64,000 bases of DNA from Pseudochelatococcus sp050946405 (lineage in GTDB: Bacteria > Pseudomonadota > Alphaproteobacteria > Rhizobiales > Beijerinckiaceae): assembly GCF_050946405.1 (NCBI RefSeq), contig NZ_JBMNUS010000001.1:558001-622000 (forward strand), in the 5' to 3' direction. The position numbers and the translations under genes were made by a program. Under the pieces are notes generated by a model. It made no database searches. It had not been told where the DNA came from and saw only the letters and a list, made by a program, of their open reading frames with translations. The number at the start of each line of letters is the position of its first letter. Position 1 is the first letter of the stretch. This document shows, piece by piece, positions 7,335 to 15,280 of this stretch.

Positions 7335-8609
7335 ATGGCCAAACTCACCAAGCGGGCGCTCGAAGCCATGACCCCGCCCGAGAAGGGCAAGCAGGCATTC
7401 TTGTGGGACAGCGAACTTCGGGGTTTTGGAGTCCGCATGCTTCCCTCCGGCCTTCAAACATTCGTGCTGAATTATCGAAACGCGGCCAACAAGGAGCGGC
7501 GGATCAATCTCGGCCGCTTCGGAGTGATGACCGTCGAACAGGCCCGCGAGAAAGCCAAGGTCAAGCTCGGAGCCATCGCGGACGGAGAAGATCCTGCTGA
7601 TACCGATGACGACCCGCACCACCAGCAGACGGTTTCCGCTTTGTGTAACTGGTATCTTGCGGAAGCGGAGGCCGGCCGCATCCTCGGCCGCCGCAATCGG
7701 CCGATCAAGAAGTCGACGCTCGCCATGGACAAGAGCCGCATCGAGACGCACATCAAGCCGCTTCTGGGCAACCGTCTCGCGCACACCTTGAAGGTGGCCG
7801 ACATCGAGGGGATGCAGTCCGACATCGTGGCCGGCAAGACGGCAAAGCCGCGGGGCAAGGGCCGAGGCGGCGTCACGACCGGCGGTTCTGGTGTTGCATC
7901 TCGCGCCGTCGGAACGCTCCAGAGCATCCTTGGACATGCCGCCCGCCTCGACAAGCTCGAAAACCATCCCAGCCGTGGCGCGCGTAAGCTGACGGGCAAC
8001 AAGAAACAGCGGCGGTTGAGCGTGGCCGAGATCAAGAAGCTCGGTGCGGCGATGCGGAACGCGGAACGCGATGGCGAAAACCCGGTGGCGCTCGCCATCG
8101 TCCGGTTCCTGGTCCTCACCGGCTTCCGCATTTCCGAGGGCCAGGGTCTGCAACGGCATTGGCTCCACCCAGATGCAGGCTATGTAGCCTTCCCCGACAC
8201 CAAGGGAGATGCCCAGGTCCGCGCGATCGGCCCCTCTGCCGCGACGCTTGCTACCAGTCAACCGGTTCGAGGCAAGAGCCCTTATATCTTTCCCTCCGAT
8301 ATCACCGAGGGGCACTTCACAGCGGCCAAAGCCTGCCTTTCCCGGCTATGCGCCAGCGTCGGCATCAAAGGCGTTACGCCACATACGTTGCGTCACACCT
8401 TCGGCAGCGTCGCCGGCGATCTCGGCTTCTCCGAACTGACGATCAGGGCTCTCCTTGGTCATGCCGCCCAAAGCGTGACCCAAGGCTATGTCCATATCGA
8501 CCAGGCCCTGAAGCTCGCCGTCGCCCGCACCTGCGAGGAGATCGCCTCCCTGCTTGATGAAAAGGACAAAGCGGTGCTTCCCGAGCAAGAAGAGAGGCAG
8601 GCGGCGTGA
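7335..8609 (+). CDS. ICE tyrosine integrase (DUF4102/P4-type)
   Basis: About 424 residues from the ATG at 7335, which follows GAGAGGAAGCGTT; the longer frame starting at 7263 lacks a ribosome site. The N-terminus (LTKRALEAMTPPEKGKQAFL, then WDSELRGFGVRMLPSG) is the DUF4102 arm-binding domain of P4/CP4-type integrases. The catalytic domain has Arg265 (LTGFRISEGQ), His350-x-x-Arg353 (PHTLRHTF), His376 (LLGHAA) and Tyr385 (QGYVHID). It reads away from the tRNA-Gly fragment 200 bases upstream, and integrases of this type use tRNA 3' ends. It should catalyse integration and, with the RdfS-like excisionase at 38984, excision. Confidence 0.93.
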   Translation: MAKLTKRALEAMTPPEKGKQAFLWDSELRGFGVRMLPSGLQTFVLNYRNAANKERRINLGRFGVMTVEQAREKAKVKLGAIADGEDPADTDDDPHHQQTVSALCNWYLAEAEAGRILGRRNRPIKKSTLAMDKSRIETHIKPLLGNRLAHTLKVADIEGMQSDIVAGKTAKPRGKGRGGVTTGGSGVASRAVGTLQSILGHAARLDKLENHPSRGARKLTGNKKQRRLSVAEIKKLGAAMRNAERDGENPVALAIVRFLVLTGFRISEGQGLQRHWLHPDAGYVAFPDTKGDAQVRAIGPSAATLATSQPVRGKSPYIFPSDITEGHFTAAKACLSRLCASVGIKGVTPHTLRHTFGSVAGDLGFSELTIRALLGHAAQSVTQGYVHIDQALKLAVARTCEEIASLLDEKDKAVLPEQEERQAA

Positions 8610-8740
8610 TGACACAGCGCAAGGAAGCGGGTGCTGCCCGCGGCGGTTTCCGTCGGCAGCGCATTCGCAAGTCTCACGGACTTTCAGTTATTGCAGATGA
8701 AAGCGCGTACCCCTATATTGGCGGGCAAGGAGAACATGCC

Positions 8741-9187
8741 ATGGCCAGCCAAGTCGTCCAGTTCGCCGGCCTCTCGGACCGGGATCGCAAAGCGGTGCCG
8801 CACCTGCCGAAACTCGGCGAGGGCGATCATCTTGAGCTGCATGTTCGGCGCCGGGACGGCGAGGAGCAGACGATCTCGCTGCCGCCGGCTGCGGCCGATG
8901 TCGTCGAAGCCTTGCTGTCTCGGCTTCTCAGTGGCGAACGGGTAGCGGTCATCGCGGAGCATGAGGAGTTGAGCCCCACCGAAGCCTCGATCATCCTTGG
9001 CATCTCTCGCCCCCTTGTCGTCCACCGCATGGAGATCGGCGATCTGCCGTTCCGCTATGTCGGAAAGCACCGGCGCGCGTCGCTGAAGGACGTGCTGGCG
9101 CTGAAGGCGCAGCTCGACGTCCAGCGCAAGGCCATGGAAGCCCTGGCCGCCGACGCCGAGGATCTCCACCGCGAATATGGCATTTAG
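8741..9187 (+). CDS. HTH/excisionase-fold antitoxin of a PIN toxin pair
   Basis: A 148-residue protein; the ATG at 8741 is chosen because AAGGAG precedes it, while the longer frame from 8606 has no such site. The middle (residues ~75-125: LSPTEASIILGISRPLVVHR then IGDLPFRYVGKHRRASLKDV) is a MerR/excisionase-like winged HTH. The gene overlaps the following PIN-domain gene by 11 bases, the classical layout of a type II toxin-antitoxin operon, with the DNA-binding antitoxin first. It should bind both its promoter and the toxin. An addiction role for the ICE is inferred. Confidence 0.8.
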   Translation: MASQVVQFAGLSDRDRKAVPHLPKLGEGDHLELHVRRRDGEEQTISLPPAAADVVEALLSRLLSGERVAVIAEHEELSPTEASIILGISRPLVVHRMEIGDLPFRYVGKHRRASLKDVLALKAQLDVQRKAMEALAADAEDLHREYGI

Positions 9188-9752
9188 TCCTGTTGTCGCG
9201 GTCTGCGACGCCTGCATCCTTTACCCGTTCCATCTGAGGAACATCATCGTCCAGGCAGGAGTCGACCGCCTGTTCCAGGCGCGTTGGACTGAAGAGATCC
9301 ACGACGAATGGATGCGCAATCTCGTAGCCAACACGCCGAGCCTTTCGCTCACTCGCCTGGAAGCCGCGAAGCAACTCATGACAATCGCGCTGCCGGCGGC
9401 GACGGTTGTTGGATATGAGAAGCATATTGCGGCCGTCAGCTTGCCCGACCCCGATGACCGTCACGTCGCCGCCGCCGCGATCGAGGCCGGTGCATCGACA
9501 ATCATAACCTGGAACCTGCGTGATTTCCCGGTCCCCAAGCTGAAGAAGCACAATCTGGTACGTCAGACACCGGATGCCTTCCTCGCCGGTCTCTATGAAC
9601 AAGTTCCAGAGCGGCTGACCGGCTCGCTGGCGAATGCGCGGCGCAATCTCAGCCGGACGCGCGTGTCGGCTGCCGACTTCATCAGCATCCTTCGCGACCA
9701 GAGGCTCACCAAGCTGGCGGCGCAGATCGAGAAGCATGTCGACGATCTGTAG
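9177..9752 (+). CDS. PIN-domain ribonuclease toxin
   Basis: A 191-residue PIN protein. The fold is marked by the first acidic strand VVAVCDACILYP (Asp near residue 10), EEIHDEWMRNL (acidic, ~38-48), DPDDRHVAAAAIEAGA (acidic pair, ~98-113) and ITWNLRDFP (Asp, ~118-126), which would coordinate Mg for RNA cleavage. The C-terminal ~60 residues are an extra helical part. It overlaps and is probably translationally coupled to the HTH antitoxin upstream. The substrate RNA cannot be told from sequence. Together they probably stabilise the ICE. Confidence 0.85.
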   Translation: MAFSPVVAVCDACILYPFHLRNIIVQAGVDRLFQARWTEEIHDEWMRNLVANTPSLSLTRLEAAKQLMTIALPAATVVGYEKHIAAVSLPDPDDRHVAAAAIEAGASTIITWNLRDFPVPKLKKHNLVRQTPDAFLAGLYEQVPERLTGSLANARRNLSRTRVSAADFISILRDQRLTKLAAQIEKHVDDL

Positions 9753-9974
9753 GGTGGCTTTCTCCATTTCCTGAAACCCTCAGCCACGGCTTTGCGCCTA
9801 TACAATTCAGCGCATGATGCTTCGATGGGGTTGCACGCCGAGACCGGAGGGCAGAGCCGCAAGAGCGTTTTCAACGGGACCGCTTTGATCCGTTTCGAGG
9901 CTTAATTCCAGACTGTTGTTTCTACGCTTTTGCGTATTTACGGCGGGGGAAAGCCTTGTATGGGGAGTTCCCTG

Positions 9975-10406
9975 TCAAGGTCCAAGGAGCGACCGTCGGA
10001 GCGTGATTGGCCTGGAGAGCGTCGCGATAAGCGGACAGCAGGCGTCATCGCCAGCGTCGCACGCACGCACTGTTTCGGCCAGAACGCGTTCCATGCGCCT
10101 TAGATCGGCTATTCGCGTCCGGACGTCCTTCAGATGTACTTCAGCAAGATCGCGAGCTACAGCGCACGACGCTTGTCCGCTGGCGGCCAGGCCAAGCAGT
10201 GTCCGCACCTCGTCGAGCGTGAAGCCGAGCTCCCGTGCGCGTAGCACGAACGCCAGCCTGCCAACGTCCTCAGGTCCATAGCTGCGATAGCGTCCACGCC
10301 GCAGCGGTTCTGGCATCAAGCCGATGCGTTCGTAGTAGCGGATCGTCTCGATGTTGCAGCCGGTTCGCCGCGAAAGTTCACCGATGGGGATGGTGTGTTC
10401 GGCCAT
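9975..10406 (-). CDS. merR: MerR-family mercury-responsive regulator
   Basis: A 143-residue MerR protein from the ATG at 10406 (MAEHTIPIGELSRRTGCNIE, a standard MerR winged HTH; RYYERIGLM motif). The longer frame to 10463 runs over the promoter and is rejected. The metal-site cysteines are present: Cys81 in GQASC, Cys116 in VRAC and Cys123/124 in DACCPL, matching the three Hg(II) ligands of MerR. The long dimer helix lies between them. It is divergent from merT, with a 19-base-spacer promoter in between. It represses and, with Hg(II), activates that promoter by untwisting DNA. Confidence 0.88.
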   Translation of the reverse strand: MAEHTIPIGELSRRTGCNIETIRYYERIGLMPEPLRRGRYRSYGPEDVGRLAFVLRARELGFTLDEVRTLLGLAASGQASCAVARDLAEVHLKDVRTRIADLRRMERVLAETVRACDAGDDACCPLIATLSRPITLRRSLLGP

Positions 10407-10429
10407 ATCCAGCTCCCTGAAATTAGGGC

Positions 10430-10460
10430 TTGAATCTGTAGCGACTACAGACGGTAAGGT
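10430..10460 (+). promoter_or_regulatory. MerR-type promoter/operator with 19-base spacer
   Basis: A -35 TTGAAT (10430-10435) and a -10 TAAGGT (10455-10460) are separated by exactly 19 bases. The spacer carries the dyad CTGTAG-CGA-CTACAG. Over-long spacers with a central dyad are the signature of MerR-family regulated promoters. It drives merT. Confidence 0.8.
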
Positions 10461-10489
10461 CACTCCATCCTGATTTCAAGGAGTGTCCT

Positions 10490-10801
10490 ATGTCCGATGC
10501 GATCGAGAAAATGGCGGCGGCTCGACAGCCCCCAAGCGGGTCGGGGGCCGAGCGGGTCAACTTCGGGGCCTTGGCTGCCGCCTTTGGCGTCGCATCGTGC
10601 TGCGCGCTCCCACTGCTCCTGACGACGATCGGCGAGAGCACAGCTTGGCTCGGTGGCGTGGCGCTGTTGTGGCGTGAGCAGCGGGCCGCATCGATCTGCG
10701 GGCCGAACGACACCTGCACGCCGCCCGCTGTTCGCGTGCTGACTTTAGTTGGGCTTTTGATTGGAGCCGGTCTGCTCTGGGCAGGATACGTCTATGCCTG
10801 A
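10490..10801 (+). CDS. merT: Mercuric transport protein MerT with a lost internal helix
   Basis: A 103-residue inner-membrane protein preceded by AAGGAG. Helix 1 contains the MerT Cys pair (FGVASCCALPLLL) that takes Hg(II) from the periplasm; the cytoplasmic-side Cys pair is in ASICGPNDTC; a last helix (VLTLVGLLIGAGLLWAGYVYA) closes it. MerT usually has three membrane helices in about 115-130 residues. Here STAWLGGVALL runs straight into WREQRAA, so most of helix 2 seems to be missing by an in-frame deletion. The topology would then be altered and function is doubtful. No merP or merA follows. Confidence 0.78.
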   Translation: MSDAIEKMAAARQPPSGSGAERVNFGALAAAFGVASCCALPLLLTTIGESTAWLGGVALLWREQRAASICGPNDTCTPPAVRVLTLVGLLIGAGLLWAGYVYA

Positions 10802-11078
10802 CACAACTCTCGTTCTGGAATCCACGATCATATGTCCGAACTGCGGTCATCGCGCGACCGAGACCATGCCGACAGAAGCTTGTCAGTACTTCTATGACTG
10901 CAAGGCGTGCGGCGCACTTTTGAAGCCGAAGTCCGGGGACTGTTGCGTGTTCTGTTCCTATGGCAGTGTGCCGTGCCCGCCGATTCAGGCTGGAGGCGGC
11001 GCGCCGACCTGCTGCGCTGGTGATGCTGCGGCCGTCGAGATCAGGCCGGGCGTCCAGCGCCAGACTGGTCGCTCGTGA
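10794..11078 (+). CDS. Cys-rich mer-associated protein (GDCCVFCSYG motif)
   Basis: A 94-residue cysteine-rich protein overlapping the merT stop by 8 bases. It has CPNCGH (residues ~13-18), YDCKACGALLKPKSGDCCVF, then CSYGSVPCPPIQ and a C-terminal CC pair. GDCCVFCSYGSVPCPPIQ-type proteins are regular small members of mer operons in Proteobacteria. The Cys spacing suggests a zinc-ribbon-like metal-binding fold for cytoplasmic mercury handling; its exact role is not established to my knowledge. In this locus it survives although merP and merA are gone. Confidence 0.75.
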   Translation: MPDTTLVLESTIICPNCGHRATETMPTEACQYFYDCKACGALLKPKSGDCCVFCSYGSVPCPPIQAGGGAPTCCAGDAAAVEIRPGVQRQTGRS

Positions 11079-11236
11079 CTAGTGCAGCGGCAAGAGATGC
11101 CCTTCTCGCCCGCGACCGTAGCCGACCCGGACCTGTCGAGGCGTGGAGCACAGGCTTGCCACAGGCGGCCGATACGCGACCCGTCAAGGTCCAGCGCATC
11201 GTCTCCGCAGCGATGACCGGGAGGGCGCAGTCATGA
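11075..11236 (+). CDS. Possible 53-residue small protein bridging two genes
   Basis: A GTG start overlaps the previous stop (GTGA) and the stop overlaps the next start (ATGA), so this frame fills the gap exactly. The translation (VTSAAARDALLARDRSRPGP..., ending IVSAAMTGRAQS) has alphaproteobacterial codon use. There is no Shine-Dalgarno, so expression would rely on coupling. No family recognised. Confidence 0.4.
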   Translation: MTSAAARDALLARDRSRPGPVEAWSTGLPQAADTRPVKVQRIVSAAMTGRAQS

Positions 11237-11427
11237 GCGATGCGCCCAAGTCAAAACTCCTGCTGATCCTCGCCTGCTCGGCGACCATCCTCGACGATCT
11301 GCTACTGGTGTCAGAAGCCGACCTCGACCGGCTGCGGAGCCGGATCGAACGGCAGGAAGCGGCGATCGAGGTGCTGCGCCGGAAATACGGCGTCAACGAG
11401 GAGCGCCCGCAGCACTCCGACTGGTAA
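11233..11427 (+). CDS. Small hypothetical protein with coiled-coil tail
   Basis: A 64-residue protein (MSDAPKSKLLLILACSATIL...). The ATG at 11233 overlaps the stop of the preceding small frame and has GGGAGG about 10 bases upstream. The N-terminal part is hydrophobic (LLLILACSATILDDLLLV) and the rest is a charged helix (LDRLRSRIERQEAAIEVLRR) that could form a coiled coil. No known domain. It is followed by the structured leader of the parB-like gene. Confidence 0.6.
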   Translation: MSDAPKSKLLLILACSATILDDLLLVSEADLDRLRSRIERQEAAIEVLRRKYGVNEERPQHSDW

Positions 11428-11451
11428 CGCCGAGCCTGTCGGTCGCGCTTT

Positions 11452-11536
11452 AGAGGGAGAGAGAGGCTGGGGATTTCATGACGGGTTGGTAAGTCGAGAG
11501 AGAGGTTCTCGGCTGCTCGTCATGGAGTAACCCATC
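11452..11536 (+). promoter_or_regulatory. Conserved structured 5' leader, copy A (parB-like gene)
   Basis: GAGGGAGAGAGAGGCTGGGG leads into ATGACGGGTTGG, then a hairpin GTCGAGA-loop-TCTCGGC and CGTCATGGAG just before the start codon. ATGACG pairs with CGTCAT as the outer stem. Copy B at 15982 and copy C at 17324 share the motif order, with compensating changes in the inner stem (GTCGA/TCGGC here, GCCGG/CCGGC in B). The ribosome site (GGAG) abuts the outer stem. Likely a cis-regulatory RNA. Confidence 0.65.
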
Positions 11537-13675
11537 ATGGCAAGAGCTGCCAAGAAGAAGTCCGCCCCTGCGATCATCGTCTTCTCGCGGGCGCGCGACA
11601 TTCCGTTCAACCGCATCCGGCTGTCGGAAGCCAACGTTCGCGAGACGAACGTCGAGGCCGGTCTGGACGAACTCACCCAGGACATCAATCGTCGCGAGGA
11701 CCTCGTGCAGGGCCTCAATGTCCGCGCCATCCTCGACGGTGATGGTAACGAGACCGGCGATTTTGAGACCCCGGCCGGCGGTCGCCGCTACAGGTCGATC
11801 GCGCGGCTGGTCGAGGCCGGGCGATTCCCGGCCGATGGCCTTGTCCCCTGCATCGTCAAGAAGGCTAATGCAAAGACCACCGCCATCAATGACTCGCTGG
11901 CCGAGAACACGTTCCGGCTCGCGCTCCATCCGCTCGACCAGTTCAAGGCGTTCAAGCGCATGGTCGATGGCGGCATGACCACCGAAGAAGTCGCCAGCGC
12001 CTACTTCACCACCCAGCGCTATGTCGATCAGCGCCTCGCACTCGCCAAGGCCTCCCCCAAGCTGCACGAGGTCTATGCCCAGGATGGCATGACACTGGCG
12101 ACGCTGGAGGCGTTCACCGCGCACCCTGATCACGCCCGCCAGGAACAGGTCTGGGATGCCATCAGGCAGTCCTATTATCGCGAGCCCTGGCGCATCCGGC
12201 AGATGCTGACGGAAACCAGCGTTCCTGCTTCTGACAAGCGGGCGCTCTTCGTCGGCCTCGATGCCTATATGGCGGCGGGCGGCCCGGTGCTGCCGCGTTA
12301 CCTCTTCGACGATGAGGAAGACGGCTGGCTCGACGACGTGCCGCTCCTCGACCGTCTGGTCGCCGAGAAACTGAAGGCCACCGCCGATGAAGTGGCCACC
12401 GAGGGATGGAAGTGGGTCGCGGTCGACCTCGAGCTTCCCTACAACCATGACTACGGACTGCGTGCCATCACCGGCACTTTCGCTGATCTGACCGAGGAAG
12501 AGCGGATCGCCCGCCAGGCACTCCGCGACGAATATGACCGGATTGAAGCCGAACATGGAGGCGACGAGCTGCCGGAGGAGATCGACCACCGTCTCGGCGA
12601 AATCGAAAAGCAGCTCGAAGCCTTCGAGCGCCGCCCGGCCATCTACGATCCCGCCGAGATCGCCACCGCCGGCGTTTTCGTCAGCTTCGACGAGGACGGC
12701 GCGCTTGTGGTCGATCGCGGCTGGGTGCGGCCGGAGGACGAGCCGGCTGCGTCCGTCGAAGGCGGAACGCCGGAGGTAGGCGCGGACGGTGATGCGGATG
12801 GTGCGGCCGCACCGGATGCACAACGTACCGTCATCACCATCGGCGGTCAGCCGGCCGAGCCCGAAGAGGATGAGGACACGATCAAGCCTCTCCCTGAAAG
12901 GCTCGTGTCCGAGCTGACCGCGCACCGCACCGTTGCGCTGAGCGACGCCGTGGCTGCCAATCCGCACATCGCCATGACCGCGCTGCTGCACCGGCTGGTC
13001 CGTGACACCTTCAATCGGTCCACCAGCGGTTCGGCTGTGCAGGTTTTAGTGCGTGAGGTGCATTTCCGCGAACAAGGCATCGACCTCAAGGACAGCCCCT
13101 ACGCGAAGTCGGTGGGTCAACGACATGTGGACTGGAAGGCCGACCTGCCGGCCGACGACGATGCGCTGTGGGACTGGCTCGACGCGCTCGACGAGACCAG
13201 CCGTCTGGCGCTGCTGGCCCATTGCGTCTCGTTCGGAATCAATGCGCTCTATGAGCGGCCGAATCCTTACAGCGCCACCGGCGTTTCTGAACAGGGCCTG
13301 CGGACACGCATGGTAGAAGCCGACCGCCTTGCCCGTGCCACCGGCCTCGACATGGCCGACGCAGGTTTCCGGCCGACTGTCGTTAACTATCTCGGCCGCG
13401 TCACCAAGCCCCGCATCCTCGAAGCGGTCCATGAAGCGCTTGGCGAGGACAAGGTGCGCCTGATCGACCACCTGAAGAAAGACGCCATGGCGCGGGAGGC
13501 CGAACGCCTCCTGGCCCACACCGGCTGGTTGCCGGAGCCGCTGCGCCTTCACATCGAGGAGTCGGCTGCCGACACATCGGCCGGGGCGGACGAAGAGAGC
13601 ATGGCATTGCCTGATTTCCTCGCCAGCGACGGCGAGGACGCAGACGATTCGGCGGCTCTCGTCGCCGCCGAATGA
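11537..13675 (+). CDS. ParB/RepB/Spo0J-family protein, long form
   Basis: A 712-residue protein with an N-terminal ParB/sulfiredoxin-like domain (residues ~10-125; IPFNRIRLSEANVRETN, TPAGGRRYRSIARLVEAG and SLAENTFRLALHPLDQFKAF are typical ParB boxes) and an HTH around 140-165 (MTTEEVASAYFTTQRYVDQR). The long C-terminal part has an acidic insert (~405-445) and no recognised domain. Such large ParB-like proteins are common on alphaproteobacterial plasmids and ICEs. ParB boxes bind or hydrolyse nucleotides, usually CTP, and spread on DNA; whether this one acts in partition, transcription or nuclease activity is unknown. The gene is headed by leader copy A and followed by a terminator cassette. 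Confidence 0.88.
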   Translation: MARAAKKKSAPAIIVFSRARDIPFNRIRLSEANVRETNVEAGLDELTQDINRREDLVQGLNVRAILDGDGNETGDFETPAGGRRYRSIARLVEAGRFPADGLVPCIVKKANAKTTAINDSLAENTFRLALHPLDQFKAFKRMVDGGMTTEEVASAYFTTQRYVDQRLALAKASPKLHEVYAQDGMTLATLEAFTAHPDHARQEQVWDAIRQSYYREPWRIRQMLTETSVPASDKRALFVGLDAYMAAGGPVLPRYLFDDEEDGWLDDVPLLDRLVAEKLKATADEVATEGWKWVAVDLELPYNHDYGLRAITGTFADLTEEERIARQALRDEYDRIEAEHGGDELPEEIDHRLGEIEKQLEAFERRPAIYDPAEIATAGVFVSFDEDGALVVDRGWVRPEDEPAASVEGGTPEVGADGDADGAAAPDAQRTVITIGGQPAEPEEDEDTIKPLPERLVSELTAHRTVALSDAVAANPHIAMTALLHRLVRDTFNRSTSGSAVQVLVREVHFREQGIDLKDSPYAKSVGQRHVDWKADLPADDDALWDWLDALDETSRLALLAHCVSFGINALYERPNPYSATGVSEQGLRTRMVEADRLARATGLDMADAGFRPTVVNYLGRVTKPRILEAVHEALGEDKVRLIDHLKKDAMAREAERLLAHTGWLPEPLRLHIEESAADTSAGADEESMALPDFLASDGEDADDSAALVAAE

Positions 13676-13730
13676 CGCACGCTGGTGAGGCGGCTTCGGT
13701 TGCCCCGCCTTTTTCACCCTTCCACCACAA

Positions 13731-13768
13731 GGCCCGGCATCCCGCCGGGCCGTTTTTCGTTTCAGGAG
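13731..13768 (+). terminator. Terminator directly fused to a Shine-Dalgarno (cassette 1)
   Basis: GGCCCGGC-ATCCC-GCCGGGCC (13731-13751) followed by GTTTTT is a textbook intrinsic terminator. TTTCAGGAG, the ribosome site of the next gene, begins two bases after the T run. The same arrangement recurs at 14283, 14676 and 16183. Confidence 0.8.
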
Positions 13769-13777
13769 AGCAGTTTC

Positions 13778-14254
13778 ATGTCCGCTTCCCTCATCTTCGA
13801 CATCGCACCACTCGGCTCGCTTGTGTCCTACAGCGACAATCAGCCGAAACCGCCCACGCGCTTCACCAAGAAGCTCGCCGCATGGAAATCACGCAATGGC
13901 GTCGGCCGGCTCGTGCGCAAGGAACCCGCCCGCGAACGCCCCACCTACACGAGCCCGCCGTATTTCACGCTGCATGAAGGCGACTTCGGAGAAGGCGGCA
14001 TCATCCTCGTCACGATCATGCGGACCTACAGCATCGACAGCGATCTGACGTTCCGTGTGATCGAGCGTCCCAGGATCGGCCAGGTCCGTGTCGTGCAGGA
14101 TATTGGCGAGAACGTCGAGCTGCTTCACCTCGCCGAAAATCGCGACGCCGCCGAACTCTGGCTGGCGAAGGGCAGATACAGCCGTGCCTGCCTGGAAGAG
14201 GTTACGGCCGACGAGGTTGGCGCAGATGTCGTCGAAGGCCGCACTGCCGCCTGA
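13778..14254 (+). CDS. ICE accessory protein, function unknown
   Basis: A 158-residue soluble protein, start ATG 13778 after TTTCAGGAG. The N-terminal 50 residues are basic (PPTRFTKKLAAWKSRNGVGR), followed by a mixed beta part (PYFTLHEGDFGEGGIILVTI) and an acidic C-terminus. No known motif was recognised. It lies in a series of small genes each with its own terminator and ribosome site between the parB-like and helicase genes. Genes in this position on ICEs and plasmids of this type are usually annotated as hypothetical. Confidence 0.7.
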   Translation: MSASLIFDIAPLGSLVSYSDNQPKPPTRFTKKLAAWKSRNGVGRLVRKEPARERPTYTSPPYFTLHEGDFGEGGIILVTIMRTYSIDSDLTFRVIERPRIGQVRVVQDIGENVELLHLAENRDAAELWLAKGRYSRACLEEVTADEVGADVVEGRTAA

Positions 14255-14282
14255 CCTTAGCTCATTCCGCTTCACCTGGCTC

Positions 14283-14319
14283 GCCGTCGAAGGACGGCGG
14301 GCCGTTTTCATTTCAGGAG
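14283..14319 (+). terminator. Terminator/Shine-Dalgarno cassette 2
   Basis: GCCGTC-GAAG-GACGGC (14283-14298), then GGGCCGTTTTCA and TTTCAGGAG (14311-14319). The hairpin ends upstream of the next gene's start by about 28 bases. Confidence 0.65.
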
Positions 14320-14326
14320 CCAGGGT

Positions 14327-14647
14327 ATGACCATGCCGTCCAATACCAAACCCGCACGCGACCAACACAGCCTGCGGCCTGTTCATGTTGCTATCTATGA
14401 GCACCCCCATGGCACTGATGTCCGTGTTTTTCTCGACCAAGACCAAGCAATGGACTGGCGCACAGGCATTGCCAAGGAATGGTGGAGCAATGCCTACGAT
14501 GACGATCCCCCACCGGACGATGAAATCGGCGAGAAATATTTCGAGCGCATGCTCGAGCGCGGCGACGAATTTTTCTCGACGGTGATGTGCGACGTCGAAA
14601 TCTGCCCTCCCGATGCCGACGCTCCAATACCGTCCGGCGATCTCTAG
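14327..14647 (+). CDS. ICE accessory protein, function unknown
   Basis: A 106-residue acidic protein (MTMPSNTKPARDQHSLRPVH...). Starts at the first ATG after CAGGAGCC; a second ATG two codons on (14333) is an alternative. Features include a DxDQAMDWRTGIAKEWW segment (~38-54) and a run DDDPPPDDEIGEKYFERMLE. It could be an acidic DNA-mimic-like accessory protein, but that is only a guess from charge. No known family recognised. Confidence 0.65.
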   Translation: MTMPSNTKPARDQHSLRPVHVAIYEHPHGTDVRVFLDQDQAMDWRTGIAKEWWSNAYDDDPPPDDEIGEKYFERMLERGDEFFSTVMCDVEICPPDADAPIPSGDL

Positions 14648-14675
14648 CTTGCCTTCTTCCTTTTACCTCGTCTTC

Positions 14676-14709
14676 GCCCGGTCTCGCACCGGGCTTCTTT
14701 TCTTTCAGG
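14676..14709 (+). terminator. Terminator/Shine-Dalgarno cassette 3
   Basis: GCCCGGT-CTCGC-ACCGGGC (14676-14694) with a T-rich tract, then TTTCAGGAG before the ATG at 14718. The CTCGC loop is identical in cassette 4. Confidence 0.75.
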
Positions 14710-14717
14710 AGAACATC

Positions 14718-14987
14718 ATGGCTATTCCCGATCCCGTCCGCACCAACTTCCACACGCTGCTGCGCGCCGCCGACGATGGCAATCTCGCCCTCATGGAATG
14801 CCTCGACGCCGCCACGCGCGAGACCCGCTATGTCCTGTGCGCCGTCGGACGCGCAGACGACGGCGATATCGTCATGACGCCGTTCGGCCACCTCGCCGAC
14901 GGCAATCCCTACGACGCCTATCTGCCGCCGGACCCAAATGATCCGGCGGGCTTCATCGAGAACTCGGATAGCAGGAGCACGGCATGA
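14718..14987 (+). CDS. DUF6117-like small protein
   Basis: An 89-residue protein from ATG 14718 after TTTCAGGAGAACATC. MAIPDPVRTNFHTLLRAADD, GNLALMECLDA, RYVLCAVGR and TPFGHLADGNPYDAYLPP are the conserved blocks of a small family usually found on alphaproteobacterial plasmids and ICEs (I believe DUF6117). Function unknown. It overlaps the next gene by ATGA. Confidence 0.7.
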   Translation: MAIPDPVRTNFHTLLRAADDGNLALMECLDAATRETRYVLCAVGRADDGDIVMTPFGHLADGNPYDAYLPPDPNDPAGFIENSDSRSTA

Positions 14988-15280
14988 TCACCGTCGATGA
15001 AATCTTTGCCGATGATCGCCGCAATTCTCCTCCGGAGCGGTCTCTTCCCTGGCAGGAAACACGCGAAGGCATCACCGTGATCGTCGAACCGAAGCCCCAT
15101 TGGGCCGAGGACATGCGCGCCTTTCGGCTCGATGCCTGCGAATATTGCCGCTATGCCGATTGGACCACGCAGGGCGCCCGGACCCGCTTTTATGGCCATA
15201 TCGACACCTCCGGCGACGGGGTGATGATGAAAGCAAGGTCCATGATCGCACGCGAGATCGCTGATGGGCTCTGGGACTGA
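14984..15280 (+). CDS. Small hypothetical ICE protein
   Basis: A 98-residue protein whose ATG overlaps the preceding stop by 4 bases, so it is translationally coupled. It has a CEYCRYADWTTQGARTR segment (two Cys) around residues 52-68 and a C-terminal helical part. No family recognised. The stretch 15281-15698 that follows holds no convincing gene, only the hairpin at 15656. Confidence 0.65.
   Translation: MITVDEIFADDRRNSPPERSLPWQETREGITVIVEPKPHWAEDMRAFRLDACEYCRYADWTTQGARTRFYGHIDTSGDGVMMKARSMIAREIADGLWD

Noticed and set aside
11450..12991. A 513-codon minus-strand frame
   Set aside because: Antisense to the parB-like gene; a shadow of its third-position GC bias.
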